From DASUPK01 sp963747425 (lineage in GTDB: Bacteria; Actinomycetota; Thermoleophilia; Solirubrobacterales; 70-9), in assembly GCA_963747425.1 (NCBI GenBank), contig CAVVFJ010000015.1, positions 1 through 64,000 of the forward strand: a stretch of DNA of 64,000 nt, written 5' to 3'. This document shows, in pieces, positions 8,216-16,481 of the stretch. Every line of letters starts with the position of its first letter. Within the stretch, counting starts at the first letter, position 1. A model generated the notes under the pieces. The model ran no database searches, had not been told where the DNA came from, and worked only from the letters and a program-made list of their open reading frames with translations. Position numbers and translations under genes: made by a program.

Positions 8216-9358
8216 CTAGAGGCCGAGCGTCTTGGCGATGATGCCGCGCTGGATCTCGGAGGTTCCGCCGTAGATCGTCGAGACGAGGGTGGCGCGCACG
8301 AGGCGCTCCATGTCGTACTCGGAGGAGTAGCCGTAGCCGCCCATCATCTGCATGCCCTCGAGCGCGACGCGCTGGGCGGTCTCGGTGACGAAGAGCTTCA
8401 CCATCGACGCCTCCTTCGGGAGCATGCGCTCCGGATCCTCGTCGTTGAGTGAGGCGACCCACCAGGTCATCAGGCGGGCGGCCTCGAGGTCGGTGGCGAG
8501 ATCGGCGAATCGGTGCTGGAGGGCCTGGAAGGAGCCGATCGGCCTGCCGAACTGCTTGCGCTCCTTGGCGTAGGCGAGGGCGTCGTCGAAGGCGCGCTGG
8601 CCGATGCCGAGCATCGTGGCGGCGAGGATGAGGCGCTCGGTGTTGAGGCCGGCCATCAGCTGGGTCCAGCCGTGGTCCTGCTCGCCGAGGAGCTGCTCGG
8701 CGGGGACCTCGCAGTCGTTGAAGTAGACGGTGTTGGTCTCGCGGCCACCCATCGTGTCGATGGGCTTCATCTCCATGCCTTCGGTTCCGCTGGGGACGAA
8801 GATCATCGAGAGGCCCTCGTGCTTGTTCTCGCCCTTGGTGGTGCGGCAGACGACCAGGACGTGGTCACTGATGTGGGCGTTGGAGATGAAGACCTTCTGA
8901 CCGTTGATCACGTAGCCGCCGTTGGAGCGGACTGCCTCGGTGGTGAGGGATCCGACGTCGGAGCCGGACTCGGGTTCGGTCATGGCGATTGCCTCAACGG
9001 AGCCGCTCGAGATGCCGCCGAGGACCTTCCGCTTCTGATCGTCGGTGCCGAAGCGCCTGGTGGCGCCGGCGACGATCAGGGTGGTGGCGTAGCCGCCGAT
9101 CGGGGCCATGCCGCGCGAGGTCTCCTCCATGAAGAGGCAGGCGTCGAGCATGGTCCCGCCGGATCCGCCGTACTCCTCGGGGATGGTGAGCCCGAGCCAG
9201 CCGAGCTCGGCCATCTTCTTGTAGATCTCGGTGTTGTGGAGCTCGGTGTGGTCCTTGGTGAGCTGCTCGCGCTGCTCCTGGGTGCCGCACTCACGCTGGC
9301 AGAAGTCGCGGATGGCGGACACGAAGTCCCGCTGCTCGTCGGTCAGCTTGAAGTCCAC
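8216..9358 (-). CDS. Acyl-CoA dehydrogenase
   Basis: FAD enzyme that introduces the alpha-beta double bond in an acyl-CoA. The 380 residues match the family: AMTEPESGSDVGSL (about 120-133), a middle beta domain (GYVINGQKVFISNAHISDH), and a C-terminal helical domain with GYGYSSEYDMERLVRA and IYGGTSEIQRGI, the usual nucleotide-binding end. The catalytic base is probably the Glu in this last motif, by family analogy. Chain-length or branched-chain preference cannot be read from the sequence. Single gene, no obvious electron-transfer flavoprotein partner in the window. Confidence 0.93.
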   Translation of the reverse strand: MDFKLTDEQRDFVSAIRDFCQRECGTQEQREQLTKDHTELHNTEIYKKMAELGWLGLTIPEEYGGSGGTMLDACLFMEETSRGMAPIGGYATTLIVAGATRRFGTDDQKRKVLGGISSGSVEAIAMTEPESGSDVGSLTTEAVRSNGGYVINGQKVFISNAHISDHVLVVCRTTKGENKHEGLSMIFVPSGTEGMEMKPIDTMGGRETNTVYFNDCEVPAEQLLGEQDHGWTQLMAGLNTERLILAATMLGIGQRAFDDALAYAKERKQFGRPIGSFQALQHRFADLATDLEAARLMTWWVASLNDEDPERMLPKEASMVKLFVTETAQRVALEGMQMMGGYGYSSEYDMERLVRATLVSTIYGGTSEIQRGIIAKTLGL

Positions 9359-9395
9359 GGGCCGGCGGAGCGTAACGAACTGGCTGGGCAGCCAG

Positions 9396-10190
9396 TTACT
9401 GGCCGGTCGAGGTGTTGACGTCCGGGGTGTTCACGTTGGGGACGTCGACGTTGTCGATCTCGTGGTTGATTCGATCGATCAGGCCGCTGACGCTGTGCTC
9501 GGTGCTGTGCAGCGCGGCAGCGACCACGATGAAGACGATCACGGCGATCGTCGCGAGGATGGTGCCCACGAAGCCGGTGAAGCGGCCGATGCGGGCGAGG
9601 GAGCGATGGCCGCTCTGGCGGCGGTCGGCGTTCCTGATCCCGATCGTCCCGAGGACGATCGCGGCGATGCCGCAGGGCAGGGCGATGAAGAAGCCGCCGG
9701 CGCTGAGGAAGACGAGGAGGATCGAGAGGGGGCCGAGGAAGAGGGCGGTGAGGGCCGGGATGTTTCCCGGTTCGTGCGGGGGTGGGGCGAGCCGGCGGGG
9801 TGCGGGCCGGCGGCCGGGTGAGGGCTGGCGGGGGGCTCGGAGGCACGCGGCGGGCCCTGGGTGCTCGGCGGTCGGCGGGGCTCCCGGCGGCATCAGGGCG
9901 GTCGCGGCGGTGCCCCCTTCGACTCCGAGGACCGTGGCGCCGATCTGGACCTCGTCGCCTGCGCCGAGCTCGACGGGTCCCGCGATGCGCTCGCCGTTCA
10001 CGTAGGTGCCGTTGGAGGAGCCGAGGTCCTCGACGATCACGCCGCCGTTGTTCTCCAGGACGCGGGCGTGGCGGCGGGAGACGCCCGGGTCGTCGATGAC
10101 GAGGTCCGCGCTGCCCTGCTCCCGGCCGAGGATCAGCTCGCCGTCGACCGGAAGCTCGCTGCCGGCCCCTGCGCCTTCGTGGATGACCAG
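9396..10190 (-). CDS. FHA-domain protein with two C-terminal membrane helices
   Basis: N-terminal FHA domain (about 1-75): LGREQGSADLVIDDP, SRRHARVLE and GSSNGTYVNGERI give the Gly-Arg, Ser-Arg-His and Asn-Gly signature that binds phosphothreonine. A Pro/Arg-rich linker (about 90-135) leads to two hydrophobic segments (PLSILLVFLSAGGFFIALP and ILATIAVIVFIVVAAAL) resembling DUF4190-type membrane proteins, then an Asn/Val/Thr tail. The start is unclear: the frame runs open through the adjacent tRNA-Thr gene and has no ATG/GTG after it; the coordinate uses CTG 10190, the codon best fitting an FHA N-terminus. No kinase lies beside it. Confidence 0.75.
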   Translation of the reverse strand: MVIHEGAGAGSELPVDGELILGREQGSADLVIDDPGVSRRHARVLENNGGVIVEDLGSSNGTYVNGERIAGPVELGAGDEVQIGATVLGVEGGTAATALMPPGAPPTAEHPGPAACLRAPRQPSPGRRPAPRRLAPPPHEPGNIPALTALFLGPLSILLVFLSAGGFFIALPCGIAAIVLGTIGIRNADRRQSGHRSLARIGRFTGFVGTILATIAVIVFIVVAAALHSTEHSVSGLIDRINHEIDNVDVPNVNTPDVNTSTGQ

Positions 10191-10207
10191 TGAAGAGCCG
10201 TCCAGAG

Positions 10208-10280
<73 letters not shown>

Positions 10281-10318
10281 AGGCGCCTCACTGTAGCGAG
10301 AGGTCGGAGAGGGTTGGA

Positions 10319-11029
10319 TCAGGGATGGAGGGCCATTCGCTGGCCGTTCATCCGGCCGGCGGAGTCGGAGCAGAGGAAGGCGATCGCCTCGGCCAGGTCC
10401 TCGGCGGGGGTGAAGCTGGGGCGCTTCTCGTCCGGGCTCTCCTCGCGCATTCTGGGCGTCTCGATCGCGTTGACGACGATGATGTTGGCGGTGGCGGGGG
10501 TGCCGTCGAAGGAATCGGCGAGGGCCAGTGTCCAGGCCTCGGCCGCGGCCTTGGCGGAGGCATAGGCGGCGTTGGTGTCCTCGGGGTTCTGTGCGGCGGC
10601 CGCGGAGATCAGGACGAAGCGGCCGTGCTCGCTCCTCGTCAGGGCCGGGTGGAAGGCGCGAGTGGTGAGCTGGAGCGTCTGGACCAGCAGGCCGTGGAGG
10701 AACTCGTAGTCGGCGAGGTCGAAGGTGTCGATGGGATCGCCGCCGCGGTAGCCGCCGACCAGGTGGAGCAGGCCGTCGATGTGGCCGAAGCGCTTCTCGG
10801 TTGCGGCGGCCCAATCGTTGGCGGCGGACTCGTCGAGGAGGTCGACTGCCTGGGGGTCGACGCGGTCGTCGGGGACGCCGAGGTCCTGGGCGACTCCGTC
10901 CGTTACCTCCTGGCTGCGGTCGGCGAGGGAGAGACTGGCGCCCGCGTCGGCGAGGCGCTTGGCCACGACGGGCCCGAGGCCGCCGCCGGCGCCGGCGATC
11001 GCGATCACCCTTCCGTCGAGGTTGGTCAT
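10319..11029 (-). CDS. SDR-family oxidoreductase
   Basis: 236-residue short-chain dehydrogenase/reductase. It has the N-terminal NAD(P) motif AGAGGGLGPVVAKRLADAG (13-31), a catalytic Ser in VLISAAAAQ (about 140), the YxxxK motif as YASAKAAAEAW (about 155-165) and a C-terminal FLCSDSAGRMNGQRMALHP matching the usual end of the fold. Asp36 of LADRS after beta2 suggests NAD over NADP (inference). Substrate unknown. Divergent from tRNA-Tyr. Confidence 0.9.
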   Translation of the reverse strand: MTNLDGRVIAIAGAGGGLGPVVAKRLADAGASLSLADRSQEVTDGVAQDLGVPDDRVDPQAVDLLDESAANDWAAATEKRFGHIDGLLHLVGGYRGGDPIDTFDLADYEFLHGLLVQTLQLTTRAFHPALTRSEHGRFVLISAAAAQNPEDTNAAYASAKAAAEAWTLALADSFDGTPATANIIVVNAIETPRMREESPDEKRPSFTPAEDLAEAIAFLCSDSAGRMNGQRMALHP

Positions 11030-11095
11030 GCCGCTGAACCTATCCGGCTGCGCATGCCTCTGCGAGGAGCCCCGCCTACAATCTCCCCGCTCCCC

Positions 11096-11177
11096 GGGGG
11101 AGTACCCAAGCGGTCAACGGGGTTGCACTGTAAATGCAATGGCTCTGCCTTCGGAGGTTCGAATCCTCCCTCCCCCA
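11096..11177 (+). tRNA. tRNA-Tyr (GTA anticodon)
   Basis: Class II (long variable arm) tRNA: acceptor GGGGGAG/CTCCCCC, anticodon stem TTGCA/TGCAA with loop CTGTAAA (GTA), variable arm TGGCTCTGCCTTC, T stem GGAGG/CCTCC with loop TTCGAAT, discriminator A, no encoded CCA. The 162 bases between it and the sigma-factor stop contain no gene; they hold a GC-rich inverted repeat near 11285-11305 that may act as a terminator. Confidence 0.95.
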
Positions 11178-11339
11178 TCTCGTCACCGATACCGGTCCCG
11201 GCGGGCCGGACGCCTCTCCCCCTTCTCACCCGGGGGTTGGTCTTCACACCCAGGCAGGAACCGATCAAGCGGTGAAAGCTGCCGGGGTCCGGCCCGCCGG
11301 CCGGCGCAGTCCCCTCATACCCAAATACGGAGGTGAGGA

Positions 11340-12461
11340 TCAGCCCAGGCCCCGGAGGCACTGGGCCTCAGGGAGCATCTTGAGCCGCTTCAGCGTGTTG
11401 TTCTCGATCTGGCGGATCCGCTCGCGGGTCACGCCGAACGCGTCGCCGACCTGCTCGAGCGTCATCGGCGGGCGCCCGTTCAGGCCGTAGCGCAGCTCGA
11501 GCACCTCGCGGTCGCGCCGCGGCAGTGCCGACAGCGCCCGCCGGACGTCCTCTCTCTGCAGGTTGTCGGACGCCCGGTCGAACGGCGACTCGGTGGCATC
11601 GTCGGCCACGAAGTCGCCCAGCTCCGAATCGTCCTCGTCGCCGACCGGCTTCTCCAGCGACACCGGCATCTGGCTGACGCGCAGCACCTCGCGGACGTCG
11701 CGCGCCGTCCATCCCAGCTCGGATGCAATCTCATGCGGCTCCGGCTCCCGCCCGAGGCGCTGAACGAGAGCACGCTCGACATGCGCCACCCGGTTCAGCT
11801 TCTCGACCATGTGGACCGGAATCCGAATCGTCCTCGACTTGTCGGCGAGCGCGCGCGTCACCGCCTGGCGAATCCACCAGGTCGCATAGGTCGAGAACTT
11901 GTACCCCCGCCGATAGTCGAACTTCTCGACGGCGCGAATCAACCCCAGCGAGCCCTCCTGAATCAGATCCAGGAAGCTCAGCCCGCGCCCGAGATAAGAC
12001 TTGGCGATGGAGACGACCAACCGCAGGTTCGCCTCGACCATGTGCCGCTTCGCGCCCATGTCGCCACGCTCGATCCGCTTGGCGAGTTCCACCTCCTGGC
12101 CGGCCGTGAGCAGATCCACGGTGCCGATCGAGCGCAGGTACAGCCGCAGGCAATCGAGGCTCGGCTCCACGGTGAGGTCGAGCTCCTGCTTCTTCGCCTG
12201 GCCGTTGGGCGACTCCTCGGCCTTGCCCTCCTTGTAGGCCGTGACACCGTCGGCGGCGATCACGTCCACACCCTGATCGACCAGATGGGAGTGCAGCTCG
12301 GAGACCTGCTCCTTCGTGACCTCCACCTCCTCGAGGGTGGAGGCAATCTCCTCAAAAGTCAGATAGCCCCGCTCCGTACCTGCCGCGATCAGCCCACGCA
12401 GCTGCTCGCTCTCCCCGAAGGGCTGATCTTCGGCCACGACCGCCTGGCGAATCGGTGCCAA
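11340..12461 (-). CDS. rpoD: Primary RNA polymerase sigma factor (sigma-70 / RpoD-SigA)
   Basis: Housekeeping promoter-recognition subunit. Domains in order: region 1.1-like (about 10-75), short acidic linker without the long non-conserved insert of proteobacterial RpoD, region 1.2 (DCLRLYLRSIG, 103-113), region 2 (LVVSIAKSYLGRGLSFLDLI and KFDYRRGYKFSTYATWWIRQ, about 147-203), region 3 (about 215-285) and region 4 (LELRYGL to FGVTRERIRQIENNTLKRL, about 320-362). The start is TTG 12461, supported by a strong GGAGGAGGAG 8 bases upstream. Divergent from folE2 across a 162-base gap. Confidence 0.95.
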   Translation of the reverse strand: MAPIRQAVVAEDQPFGESEQLRGLIAAGTERGYLTFEEIASTLEEVEVTKEQVSELHSHLVDQGVDVIAADGVTAYKEGKAEESPNGQAKKQELDLTVEPSLDCLRLYLRSIGTVDLLTAGQEVELAKRIERGDMGAKRHMVEANLRLVVSIAKSYLGRGLSFLDLIQEGSLGLIRAVEKFDYRRGYKFSTYATWWIRQAVTRALADKSRTIRIPVHMVEKLNRVAHVERALVQRLGREPEPHEIASELGWTARDVREVLRVSQMPVSLEKPVGDEDDSELGDFVADDATESPFDRASDNLQREDVRRALSALPRRDREVLELRYGLNGRPPMTLEQVGDAFGVTRERIRQIENNTLKRLKMLPEAQCLRGLG

Positions 12462-12609
12462 TTGCTCTTCTCCTCCTCCCCTAACCGGACTGCTCGGCCT
12501 CTCCCCTAAAAGAGACCAGAGCCGAAAGCGAGCGGGAGTATAGGGACGGTTTGCGCCGTTATTTGACTCACTTTTCAGGCATTTTGCGCAGCCCGCTGCA
12601 CCGGCCCGG

Positions 12610-12615
12610 CATACT
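12610..12615 (+). promoter_or_regulatory. Candidate -10 hexamer (CATACT) of folE2
   Basis: CATACT ends 8 bases before the folE2 ATG, so transcription would start at or very near the start codon. No convincing -35 at 16-18 bases; TTGCGC sits 20 bases upstream. No Shine-Dalgarno is present in the gap, consistent with a leaderless mRNA. Confidence 0.5.
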
Positions 12616-12623
12616 TCGATCGG

Positions 12624-13646
12624 ATGGCAAACTCAATTCAGACCGCGTCGCCGCCGAGCCGCGATGCGCAGGCCGAGGCGCCCGCCACCAGGGTCAGCCT
12701 CTCCCGCGTCGGCGTGGTCGGCGTCGAGAAGATCATCCGCGTCTGCGGGTCGCAAAACGGAGGTCAGGCTGAAGACGCTTCCCTCTACCACGCCGACCTC
12801 GAGTGCTTCGTCGACCTCAACCCCGAGCAGGCTGGCGTCCACATGTCCCGGTTCGAGGAGGTCGTCAACGAGGCGATCGACACCGTCGTCCTCAGCGAGG
12901 CGCTGCGCGCCGAGGGGCTCGCCGCCCACATCGCGGAGCAGGTCCGCGAGCGGCAGGGCGGCATCCGCGCCGAGGTGAAGATCGCGGCGCGCTATCCGGA
13001 GACCGTCCCGGCGCCTGTATCGGGCCTGCCCACCCAGGAGCTCTACACGCTGTTCGGAACGGCCGTGTCCTCCGAGCGCGGCACCCGCACCCTGATCGGG
13101 GTCGAGGCCCAGGGCATGACCGCCTGTCCCTGCGCCCAGGGCCTGGTCGAGGACGGCGCCCGCGAGAACCTGATCGATCAGGGCTTCAGCCCCGACGAGA
13201 TCGACCGCATCGTCGACGCCGTCCCGCTTGCCACCCACAACCAGCGGGGCATCGGCACCCTCTATGTCGGCACCCCCGAGGACTCCGGCGTCGACATCGA
13301 CGCCCGCAGGCTCCTCCGCATCGTCGAGAGCTCGATGTCCAGCGAGATCTACGAGCTGATGAAGCGGGCCGACGAGCGCGCCGTCGTCGAGAAGGCACAC
13401 GCCAATCCCCGCTTCGTCGAGGACTGCGTCCGCGAGATGATCCGGCGGGTCACCGAGGCCTTCCCCGAGCTCCGTGACGGCGCCTTCGTCCACGCCCGTC
13501 AGGAGAACCTCGAGACCATCCACCGTCACAACGTCGTCGCCGAGCGTTACGGCCTGCTCTCCGAGATCGCCGGCGAGCTGGAGAGCGGTGCGCACTCGCG
13601 CCACCACACGACGATGCGCGAATGGCTGGAAGCGCCGGCCGCCTAG
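12624..13646 (+). CDS. folE2: GTP cyclohydrolase, FolE2/MptA type
   Basis: Converts GTP to 7,8-dihydroneopterin triphosphate (FolE2) or the cyclic phosphate (MptA), the first step of folate/pterin synthesis. The 340 residues show the hallmarks of the COG1469 family: a T-fold with RVSLSRVGVVGVEKIIRV (about 23-40), the metal-ligand segment MTACPCAQGLVEDG (about 169-182; family proteins carry a Cys here as zinc ligand) and a late RHNVVAERYG (about 302-311). No FolE1 motif is seen. The unit begins with a -10-like hexamer directly before ATG. The exact product (folate or methanopterin-type) cannot be told from sequence. Confidence 0.85.
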   Translation: MANSIQTASPPSRDAQAEAPATRVSLSRVGVVGVEKIIRVCGSQNGGQAEDASLYHADLECFVDLNPEQAGVHMSRFEEVVNEAIDTVVLSEALRAEGLAAHIAEQVRERQGGIRAEVKIAARYPETVPAPVSGLPTQELYTLFGTAVSSERGTRTLIGVEAQGMTACPCAQGLVEDGARENLIDQGFSPDEIDRIVDAVPLATHNQRGIGTLYVGTPEDSGVDIDARRLLRIVESSMSSEIYELMKRADERAVVEKAHANPRFVEDCVREMIRRVTEAFPELRDGAFVHARQENLETIHRHNVVAERYGLLSEIAGELESGAHSRHHTTMREWLEAPAA

Positions 13647-13664
13647 CGGCCGCTCGTGGCCGCG
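13646..13664. terminator. GC hairpin in the folE2/pgsA convergent gap; copy of a dispersed repeat
   Basis: GCGGCC-gctcgt-GGCCGC forms a 6-bp stem in the 21-base space between two convergent stop codons, so it could end transcription in both directions although it has no U-tract. The same 19 bases occur at 53506-53524, followed in both places, after a 5-base difference, by ATGGCGAAGCC. Confidence 0.45.
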
Positions 13665-13667
13665 GCC

Positions 13668-14225
13668 TTATGGCGAAGCCGTCTTCCGAGACGATCTGGA
13701 CTCCATCATCCTGCGGAACCCGAAGAAGTAGTCGACCCCGCTGATCACGGTCGCCGCCACCGCCGCGTAGACCAGCAGGTTGACCCAGAGCGGCGCCGGG
13801 TTGACCGCGATCAGGCAGATGATCGCCGCCACCTGGAGGATCGTCTTCACCTTCCCCATCCAGCTCGCCTGAATCACCACCCCCTGCTCGGCCGCGACCA
13901 TCCGCAGCCCGGTGACGGCGAACTCACGGGCGATGATCACCATCGCGATCCAGGCCGCGAGCCGATCGAGTGAGACGAGGGCGATCAGCGAGGCTGCGAC
14001 CAGCAGCTTGTCGGCAATCGGATCCATGAGCTTGCCGAACGTCGTGATCGCGTTCCGGTGGCGCGCGATATAGCCGTCGAGCGTGTCCGTCAGCGCGGCC
14101 AGAGCGAAGACGCCCGCCGCGATCGCATCCCCGTTCGGCGTCTCGTCGAGCAAAGCAACGACAACCACCGGCACGAGCAGGATTCGCAGCATCGTGAGCG
14201 CGTTCGGCAGATTGAGCTGGAACAC
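13668..14225 (-). CDS. pgsA: CDP-diacylglycerol-glycerol-3-phosphate 3-phosphatidyltransferase
   Basis: Integral membrane enzyme for phosphatidylglycerophosphate synthesis. The CDP-alcohol phosphotransferase signature D-x2-D-G-x2-A-R-x8-G-x3-D-x3-D is complete (DTLDGYIARHRNAITTFGKL then MDPIAD, about 50-75). Start GTG 14225 (MFQLNLPNALTMLRILLVPV), giving 185 residues and several hydrophobic segments; the open frame extends 61 residues upstream but only as a shadow of the uracil-DNA glycosylase gene. Lies 19 bases downstream of that gene. Confidence 0.93.
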   Translation of the reverse strand: MFQLNLPNALTMLRILLVPVVVVALLDETPNGDAIAAGVFALAALTDTLDGYIARHRNAITTFGKLMDPIADKLLVAASLIALVSLDRLAAWIAMVIIAREFAVTGLRMVAAEQGVVIQASWMGKVKTILQVAAIICLIAVNPAPLWVNLLVYAAVAATVISGVDYFFGFRRMMESRSSRKTASP

Positions 14226-14244
14226 GGTGGCAAGTATCCCTGGC

Positions 14245-14953
14245 TCAGTCGGACGCAAGCTCAACCGCGCGCGCGAAGACGGCGTCGAGCATCGGCTCGG
14301 TGAGCTTGCCGGTGAAGGTGTTCTGCTGGGAGGGGTGAAAGCACCCGAGCAGCGACCATTCCCGCCGCCGACCGCCCTCCGCAGTGCCGATGACCGCCTC
14401 GACCCCATGGCCGAACCGAGGGCGCGGGCGCGGCAATTCGGCGCCCGATCCCGCCAGAGCCAGAAGCGACCCGGTCCACGCGAACGAGCCGAGCGCCACG
14501 ATCACGCGGGCGGCCCGGAGCAGCCGCAGCTCCCTGACCAGATACGGCAGGCAGTTGTCGCGCTCCTCGGTGGTCGGCCGGTTCTGGGGCGGGGGGCAGC
14601 GGTTCACGGCAGTGACGTACGCGCCCAGCAGGCGGAGCCCGTCGTCCGCGCTCACCGAGGTCGGCTTGTTTGCCAGCCCGGCCCGGTGCAGGGCTGAGTA
14701 GAGCCAGTCGCCTGAGCGATCCCCGGTGAAAACCCTTCCCGTCCGATTTCCGCCGTGGGCCGCCGGCGCCAGCCCAACGACCATGATGGTCGCCCGGGAG
14801 TCGCCGAAGCCGGGCAGCGGCCGCGCCCAATAGCGCTCGCCCCGATACCGGCGCGGCGGCTCCGCCGCGCTCCGCTCCCGCCACTCGACCAGGCGGGGGC
14901 AGCAGCGTGCACGCCGTGATCTCGCCGGCAAGGGAGCGCAGCGTCTCCGTCAC
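14245..14953 (-). CDS. Uracil-DNA glycosylase, Fe-S family 4/5 type (one frameshift)
   Basis: Base-excision repair enzyme removing uracil from DNA. The true N-terminus (GTG 14953, MTETLRSLAGEITACT) and the body (CPRLVEWRERSAAEPPRRYR onwards) lie in different frames, joined by one extra base near 14902. Repaired, the join gives ACTxCPRL, the CxxC half of the iron-sulfur site. The body has the active-site segment VVGLAPAAHGGNRTGRVFTG, the family NRCPPPQNRPT with further Fe-S cysteines, and a late GCFHPSQQNTFTGKL. GLAPAAHG suggests family 5 (UdgB) over family 4 (inference). Either an assembly indel or an inactivated gene. Confidence 0.8.
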
Positions 14954-14965
14954 CCGACCAGCCTC

Positions 14966-16393
14966 TCAGCGGGGACCGAAGCTCAACGACCGCACCGGAA
15001 CCCCGAGTGCGCGGGGATCGTCGACGCCGTGCTGCCGCGGCCAGAACGGATGGCAGGCGATGGAGATCCAGTGCTCGCCGCCGGCGATCTCGAACTCGAC
15101 CGCCCGCATCCGCAACCGATGCGGGAACCACCCGGCCGTCGACCGCGACGCGCGGCCTCGGGGCGGGGACACCCTCCGGCCTTTCGAGCGGTAGGAGCCC
15201 GAGGCGCGCACGCGCCAGGCCCGTCCCGGGAACGTTGACCTTGATCGACGCCAGCGGCGCCGTCCAGCGGACGGACTCGCCGCCACCGACCTCCTCCAGA
15301 TGGAAGAAACCGATCGACCGACCTGCCACCGATTCACTCAGGTCGAGCTCTCGAGCGGGCGGCGGTGCCGGAACCTCACCTAGCCGGGCCTCCGCCAGGC
15401 CCTCGATGCGCCCGCGCCGGCTGGTCAGACGCCAGAACTCCCGGAAGCCCCGCCGGGCCCGCTCCGGGTCGCGCGAGCTCTTCGCCCGCCGCCGCGCCCG
15501 CGCCGCACCGAACCGGGCGCGCGCGATCGAGAGGCGTGGACCAAAGACGGCAACCCCGGCGTGCCGCAATGCCTCGCGGATGGTCCCGGGGCGGCGCAGC
15601 ACGATCGCGGCCCGCAGGCCGCGCGTAGCGCGCCGGCGCGCGTGTGCCCGAGACGCTGCTCCCATTCCACGGCCGGGTCCAGATAGCGGCCGCCGAGGGC
15701 CACGGGGACCTCGCTGCGGTAACGCATCTCCCCGCGGCCAAAGCTGCGGACATGGGAGCCGAGCTGACCCAGGTCGCCGTCGTAGACATGATGGACGCGC
15801 GGACGCGGGCTGAAGACGAGCCTCTGTCCCCCGGAATGCAGAGCGATCGCCAAGGGCCACGGGGCGAAGTCGCCGTAGGCGGGCGGCAGGCCACCCGCGT
15901 CGAGGTAGACGTCGCGGCGGACAGCCAGGCTATGGATCAAGATCTTGCGCCAGTGGTCGGGGTCTTCCTCAACCCGGAGGGCATCCTCGAAGGCGTCGCG
16001 CTCGAGCACCCCGAGGTCGCCATGGGCTTCGGGCACGCTGCTCCCGCGAACGCCGGGCGCACCCGTTCGATCGAGCTCCTCGAGCATCGCCCCGAGGCAA
16101 TCCCGCTCCGGAACGCAATGGGCCTCGGTGACGAACACGAACTCCCCCGATCCCTCCTGCGCGCCGAGGTTGAAGAGCTCGTACTCGTCCTTCCCCGGGG
16201 CAACGATCCAGCGATCGTGTCCGCGAAGGAGCGGCCGCACCGATCGCTCGAGGGCACTGTCCTCGCCCGGCGCCAGGGCGACGATCTCGAAGCTGTCCGG
16301 CTCCGCGGACTGACCCGCCCAGGCCCGGACGCATTCGACGCCCGCGCCACGCTCGTCCGTGAGCGGCAGCAGCACCGAGATTCGCGGGGTCAC
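14966..16393 (-). pseudogene. Family 2 glycosyltransferase with C-terminal beta-rich module (frameshifted)
   Basis: Starts at GTG 16393 (MTPRISVLLPLTDERGAGVE), with GT2-like features such as SGEFVFVTEAHCVPERDCLG and LDAGGLPPAYGDFAPW in the first 300 residues. The frame changes near 15625 and again near 15130, after which the pieces continue to a stop at 14966. The last 150 residues form a predicted beta-rich domain ending DDPRALGVPVRSLSFGP; related endings are on the proteins at 17743-19189 and 20036-21245. Overall length is a multiple of three (net compensation), and there are no other stops. Acceptor unknown; first gene of the polysaccharide locus, divergent from the next. Confidence 0.7.
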
Positions 16394-16481
16394 CGGCACG
16401 CGGCGCGAGTGTACGCAGCTGGCGGTTCGATCCCGGCACCCATCCGCCCGCGATCGCGGTCCTCGAATCGCCCGGGGGCCC

